Assembly (NCBI RefSeq): GCF_041956535.1
Contig: NW_027192200.1
Location: 154,608 to 206,507, forward strand
From: Calcarisporiella thermophila CBS 279.70
Taxonomy: Eukaryota; Calcarisporiellomycota
DNA length: 51,900 nt
Direction of reading: 5' to 3'
In this document: piece after piece, positions 49,490 through 51,900 of the stretch
Position numbering within the stretch: position 1 is the first letter of the stretch
How the letters are laid out: every line of letters begins with the position of its first letter
Position numbers and translations under genes: made by a program
The notes under the pieces: generated by a model
What the model was told of the DNA's origin: nothing
What the model saw: the letters and a program-made list of their open reading frames with translations, nothing else
Database searches by the model: none

Positions 49490-49852
49490 GGCCCTTACGC
49501 AGTTACATCTTTCTTTATAAAATATAATATCCCCTCAACAATTGTTTTAATTTCGGGGTTGGATAACTAGGTGATAGTTGACTAGGTGCTGGTTTATTCA
49601 CTAAAAGAACTCCAAAAGAACTTCCTAGAACTCTCTCTAACTAAAGTATACATGTTATAGGACTATTTATACACTTAAAATATCAAAGTTACGTAAATAA
49701 AACAAATTTGGCGTTATTAAAAACGTCTGAAGGCTAATAATACGGTTTCTCGGTTGTAATCTGTTGAAACGCTGAAGTATGTCACGTGATTAGTGGCTTA
49801 ATTTGACCACATCTCCACAGCTATCACAACACAATTCTGACAACTGATATAA
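49490..49852. other. Spacer before tRNA-Lys
   Basis: AT-rich. It includes a direct repeat of GTTGGATAACTAGGTGATAG-like and TGACTAGGTGC words at 49557-49590. No gene. Confidence 0.4.
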
Positions 49853-49925
49853 GCCCGGTTAGCTCAATCGGTAGAGCGTGGGACTTTTAATCCCAAGGCC
49901 GTGGGTTCGAGCCCCACATCGGGCG
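49853..49925 (+). tRNA. tRNA-Lys (anticodon UUU)
   Basis: Full cloverleaf, 73 nt including discriminator G, no intron. Acceptor stem GCCCGGT pairs with ATCGGGC; D-arm GCTCAATCGGTAGAGC; anticodon stem GTGGGA..TCCCA-type around loop CTTTTAA, giving anticodon UUU; T-arm GTGGG-TTCGAGC-CCCAC. A-box and B-box (GGTTCGAGCC) are internal. TTTT downstream at 49931 can end Pol III transcription. Confidence 0.95.
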
Positions 49926-50181
49926 TTTCAATTTTACTCGCTTTTTGTATCCTCGAATTTTAGATTGTTACTAAAGTATTTTAAGCTAGCATAAATTGCT
50001 GAGAAGCTTATTATACTAGCTAGAATTAACGAATTGAAATCATAAAATCACTCCATGATTATGAAGTAAAATTGGAAAATTGCAAAAGAAATCGAGAATT
50101 TAAGGTATATCTGCAAACATAATTTTCACTCTTGAAAGGCCAGAAAATAACAATGTGCGAATCCAGTGTTTCTTGGATGCA

Positions 50182-50600
50182 CTAGAAGTTGACTTCATCA
50201 AGTGGAGCCATCGGCCTTCGAAATAGAAGTCGAGTCGCTTGCGGATAAGAATTGAATAAAACGAGAAGAAGTACTAAGTGGAATGCTGCAAGGAGCATAG
50301 CAGTAAGCGTTCCACGCTTAACGGTTATTAGCTTTCTTTGTACCCACATCTTATTCAGAAACCCCTCCATATATAGTGTATCTTGGATATATCTATTGAA
50401 CCTTAGTATAACGTTATATAGATGTAGTTAAAGAGCATTAACTTTACAATGCCTTTCTTGCCAAACACATTGACAATCTTCTCGGCATCTCGTAAAGATT
50501 CTCTTGACTGGATTAAATTACGATCATATTTTTTCCGAGCTTTCTGGTCCATAAATTCAATGATATTCTTCAACCGATTGCAGTGACACTATTTCATTGC
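50182..50600 (-). CDS. Unresolved small membrane-protein gene (hypothetical)
   Basis: Two open blocks on the minus strand between the tRNA pair. Block 1, about 50590-50470, follows an acceptor-like GAAATAG and reads EFMDQKARKKYDRNLIQSRE, ending at a GTAAAG donor after FGKKGI. Block 2, 50370-50182, reads MEGFLNKMWVQRKLITVKRG followed by one strong membrane helix (AMLLAAFHLVLLLVLF) and ends PLDEVNF-stop. The obvious intron (TACTAAG..CAATAG) does not keep block 2 in frame, so either a different junction is used or the gene is broken. No family recognised. Exact limits are uncertain. Confidence 0.35.
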
Positions 50601-50776
50601 AGCGCATAACATAAAATTATAATTGAAAATCAACAAGACATAGTATTGGACATCAAGTTTCGCATCAAATTAATTCATAGCGATTAGATCGAAAATCATG
50701 CGGATAATCCGCATACTAATTCTATCATATTGTTACAACATCTCAAAAAGAATACTTATAAAAAAAGTAAAATAAA

Positions 50777-50849
50777 CGCCCGATGTGGGGGTCGAACCCA
50801 CAGCCTTGGGATTAAAAGTCCCACGCTCTACCGATTGAGCTAACCGGGC
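50777..50849 (-). tRNA. tRNA-Lys (anticodon UUU), second copy, inverted
   Basis: Same gene as 49853-49925 in opposite orientation, differing at two positions: C to T in the variable region and G to C in the T-loop side (GTTCGACC), both compatible with folding. The T-run after its 3' end at 50759-50775 (read on the minus strand) can serve as Pol III terminator. Confidence 0.95.
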
Positions 50850-50891
50850 TGTTCTAATTGGCCGGTTTTTATAAGCTATAAGAAATTCGAA

Positions 50892-50911
50892 ATGCCAAGT
50901 TTTTTTGGCAT
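50892..50911. repeat. Short inverted repeat at LINE fragment 1 boundary
   Basis: ATGCCAA (50892-50898) and TTGGCAT (50905-50911) flank six bases. The right arm overlaps the first bases of LINE fragment 1. Function unknown. Confidence 0.5.
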
Positions 50912-51525
50912 ATCGTACTGGGCCCCAGAATACTCAGGTGCTGACTGCTCGCAACCTCATTTTAGGAGACCTAACGGAATCCTCGAGAACAGCGAGATAC
51001 GTAGCCCAAATTGTCTTTGACTCCGTGTTATGGCAAATCCACCGAGACCGAATTGCCTTCCATTTTGAAAGCACCCGAGCCTCACCTGAAATAATCATCA
51101 ACCGGGCCAGATTAGATATTGAGGAAGCTATAGGAGCCGAAATAATACGAGCACGAAAAAAACAGCAAATCGAACAGTTTCGAAAAAGGTGGTGCAAACT
51201 GGGCGCGGTTAGAGAAGGAACGATCGGAGCGGCTCTGATACTGAGATAATGCAGTAACCCCTAATTTATCTCCTTCCTACCCTCTACTTCCTTTTTACTC
51301 TCCACCCCATCTCTCACGTCATTCTTTGATATACACAGCTAGTAGAGACTCACCACTCCTCTACCTTTTGAGCCGAAATCCGGCATGACCACCATTTCAA
51401 TTCGTTCTAAAATATCCCCTTAAGCTTCAACATTAGTTTCCTCTTCACTTTATTGCTTCTATTAATGTAACCATTGTACTTTAGAGTCTTTACAAACAAT
51501 AAAGACTCAACATTGATAAAAAAAA
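50910..51525 (+). mobile_element. LINE 3' fragment 1 (ORF2 C-terminus, 3' UTR, poly(A))
   Basis: Begins ATATCGTACTGGGCC, like fragment 2. The coding end (stop at 51247-51249) reads TQVLTARNLILGDL, then VAQIVFDSVLWQIHRDRIAF and a basic W-containing end, the usual tail after the zf-RVT zinc knuckle of fungal LINEs. About 43 nt present in fragment 2 are missing between GGCCC direct repeats. The 3' UTR is 268 nt, with AATAAA at 51498-51503 and a nine-A tail (51518-51526). It starts 60 nt from a tRNA-Lys gene. Confidence 0.7.
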
Positions 51526-51900
51526 ATATCGTACTGGGCCCTAGTGCAGTGGACAGAAAGGTGTATCAACACCATCTCAGGCCCCCTAAACACTCAAGTG
51601 CTGAGCCCCAGGAACCTCGTACTTGGCGACCTACCAGAAGCCCCAAGGACAGTAAGACACACGGCCCAAATCGTCTTTGATTCGGTGTTATGGCAAATCC
51701 ATCGGGACCGAATCGCCTACCATTTCGAATGCATTCGAGCATCACCCGAGACAATCATCCTCCGTGCCAAAATGGACATCGAGGAGGCTATCGGAGGTGA
51801 ACTGATAAAGGCACGTAAAAGACGAGAGATGGTGTTATTCCGAAGAAGGTGGTGCACTCAGGGAGCGGTAATAGAAAGTTCGGATAGAGCAAGACTAAAA
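51526..51900 (+). mobile_element. LINE 3' fragment 2, runs off the window
   Basis: Starts with the same ATATCGTACTGGGCC directly at the poly(A) end of fragment 1. In the frame 51529-51900 it is open to the window edge: SYWALVQWTERCINTISGPL, then NTQVLSPRNLVLGDL and VFDSVLWQIHRDRIAYHFE. The SYWALVQW opening is the segment just after the H/C knuckle in zf-RVT domains. It shares most residues with fragment 1, with many third-base differences. No stop is seen in 124 codons. Confidence 0.7.

Noticed and set aside
49557-49590. Short repeated words TAACTAGGTGATAG / TGACTAGGTGC as an LTR end or tandem repeat
   Set aside because: Too short and imperfect, no matching partner elsewhere, no primer-binding site or polypurine tract seen.
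51474-51680. 68-codon frame at the start of LINE fragment 2
   Set aside because: Wrong frame; the LINE frame at 51529-51900 matches fragment 1 and stays open.

Overview
The window is nuclear DNA of a filamentous, probably early-diverging fungus. Evidence: almost every gene has several short introns (about 55-100 nt, GT..AG, often with a CTAAY/TACTAA-like branch site); fungal-type proteins are present (KEX1 carboxypeptidase, CDC11 septin, cytochrome c peroxidase, STF2-like hydrophilin, the fungal 9.5 kDa complex I subunit, nucleolar FPR3/4 FKBP); there is a cAMP-receptor-like GPCR; and intergenic DNA is AT-rich. Species cannot be fixed from sequence alone; Zoopagomycota or Mucoromycota is a guess.

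Layout. 1-330: U2 snRNA gene 1 (minus) with its promoter. 484-5611: NUDCD1 and KEX1 (both plus). 5977-11780: CSC1/OSCA-like channel and NRAMP transporter (both minus). 12437-18156: YPT6 (+), CDC11 (-), complex I 9.5 kDa subunit (+), STF2-like (-), CCP1 (+), alternating in strand. 18157-20233: 2 kb without a resolved gene. 20234-23826: GPCR and a membrane-anchored sulfotransferase-like protein (+). 24613-30646: SEC61 alpha, RFC subunit, ARFRP1/Arl3 GTPase and a tandem SCP2 protein (all minus). 31063-31334: U2 snRNA gene 2 with its promoter. 31737-36414: AidB-type acyl-CoA dehydrogenase and a UAA nucleotide-sugar transporter ending in KKES (minus). 36825-41660: nucleolar FKBP, TRM61 and a DMT transporter (+). 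42027-43551: RhoGEF (-). 43552-51900: gene-poor accessory end holding a small 10-cysteine secreted protein, decayed non-LTR retrotransposon pieces in nested poly(A)-ended units, an inverted pair of tRNA-Lys(UUU) genes around an unresolved small membrane-protein ORF, and two tandem LINE 3' fragments.

The genes are mainly single-copy housekeeping functions: secretory pathway and Golgi (SEC61, YPT6, ARFRP1, KEX1, UAA transporter), mitochondrial respiration and oxidative stress (complex I, STF2, CCP1), replication and RNA modification (RFC, TRM61, U2), lipid oxidation (SCP2 with a PTS1-like ARL end, acyl-CoA dehydrogenase) and signalling (GPCR, RhoGEF, septin). They are not an operon or a biosynthetic cluster. 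The most striking observations are tiny exons (6, 7, 10, 12, 17 and 19 nt), including a KEX1 motif split over four exons; a matched U2 promoter architecture in two distant identical U2 copies; a G9 run that cuts off a plausible GPCR tail; and repeated insertion of poly(A) units at one short target in the repeat-rich end. Exon coordinates were derived by hand from splice consensus, reading-frame continuity and recalled family motifs; no search was run.
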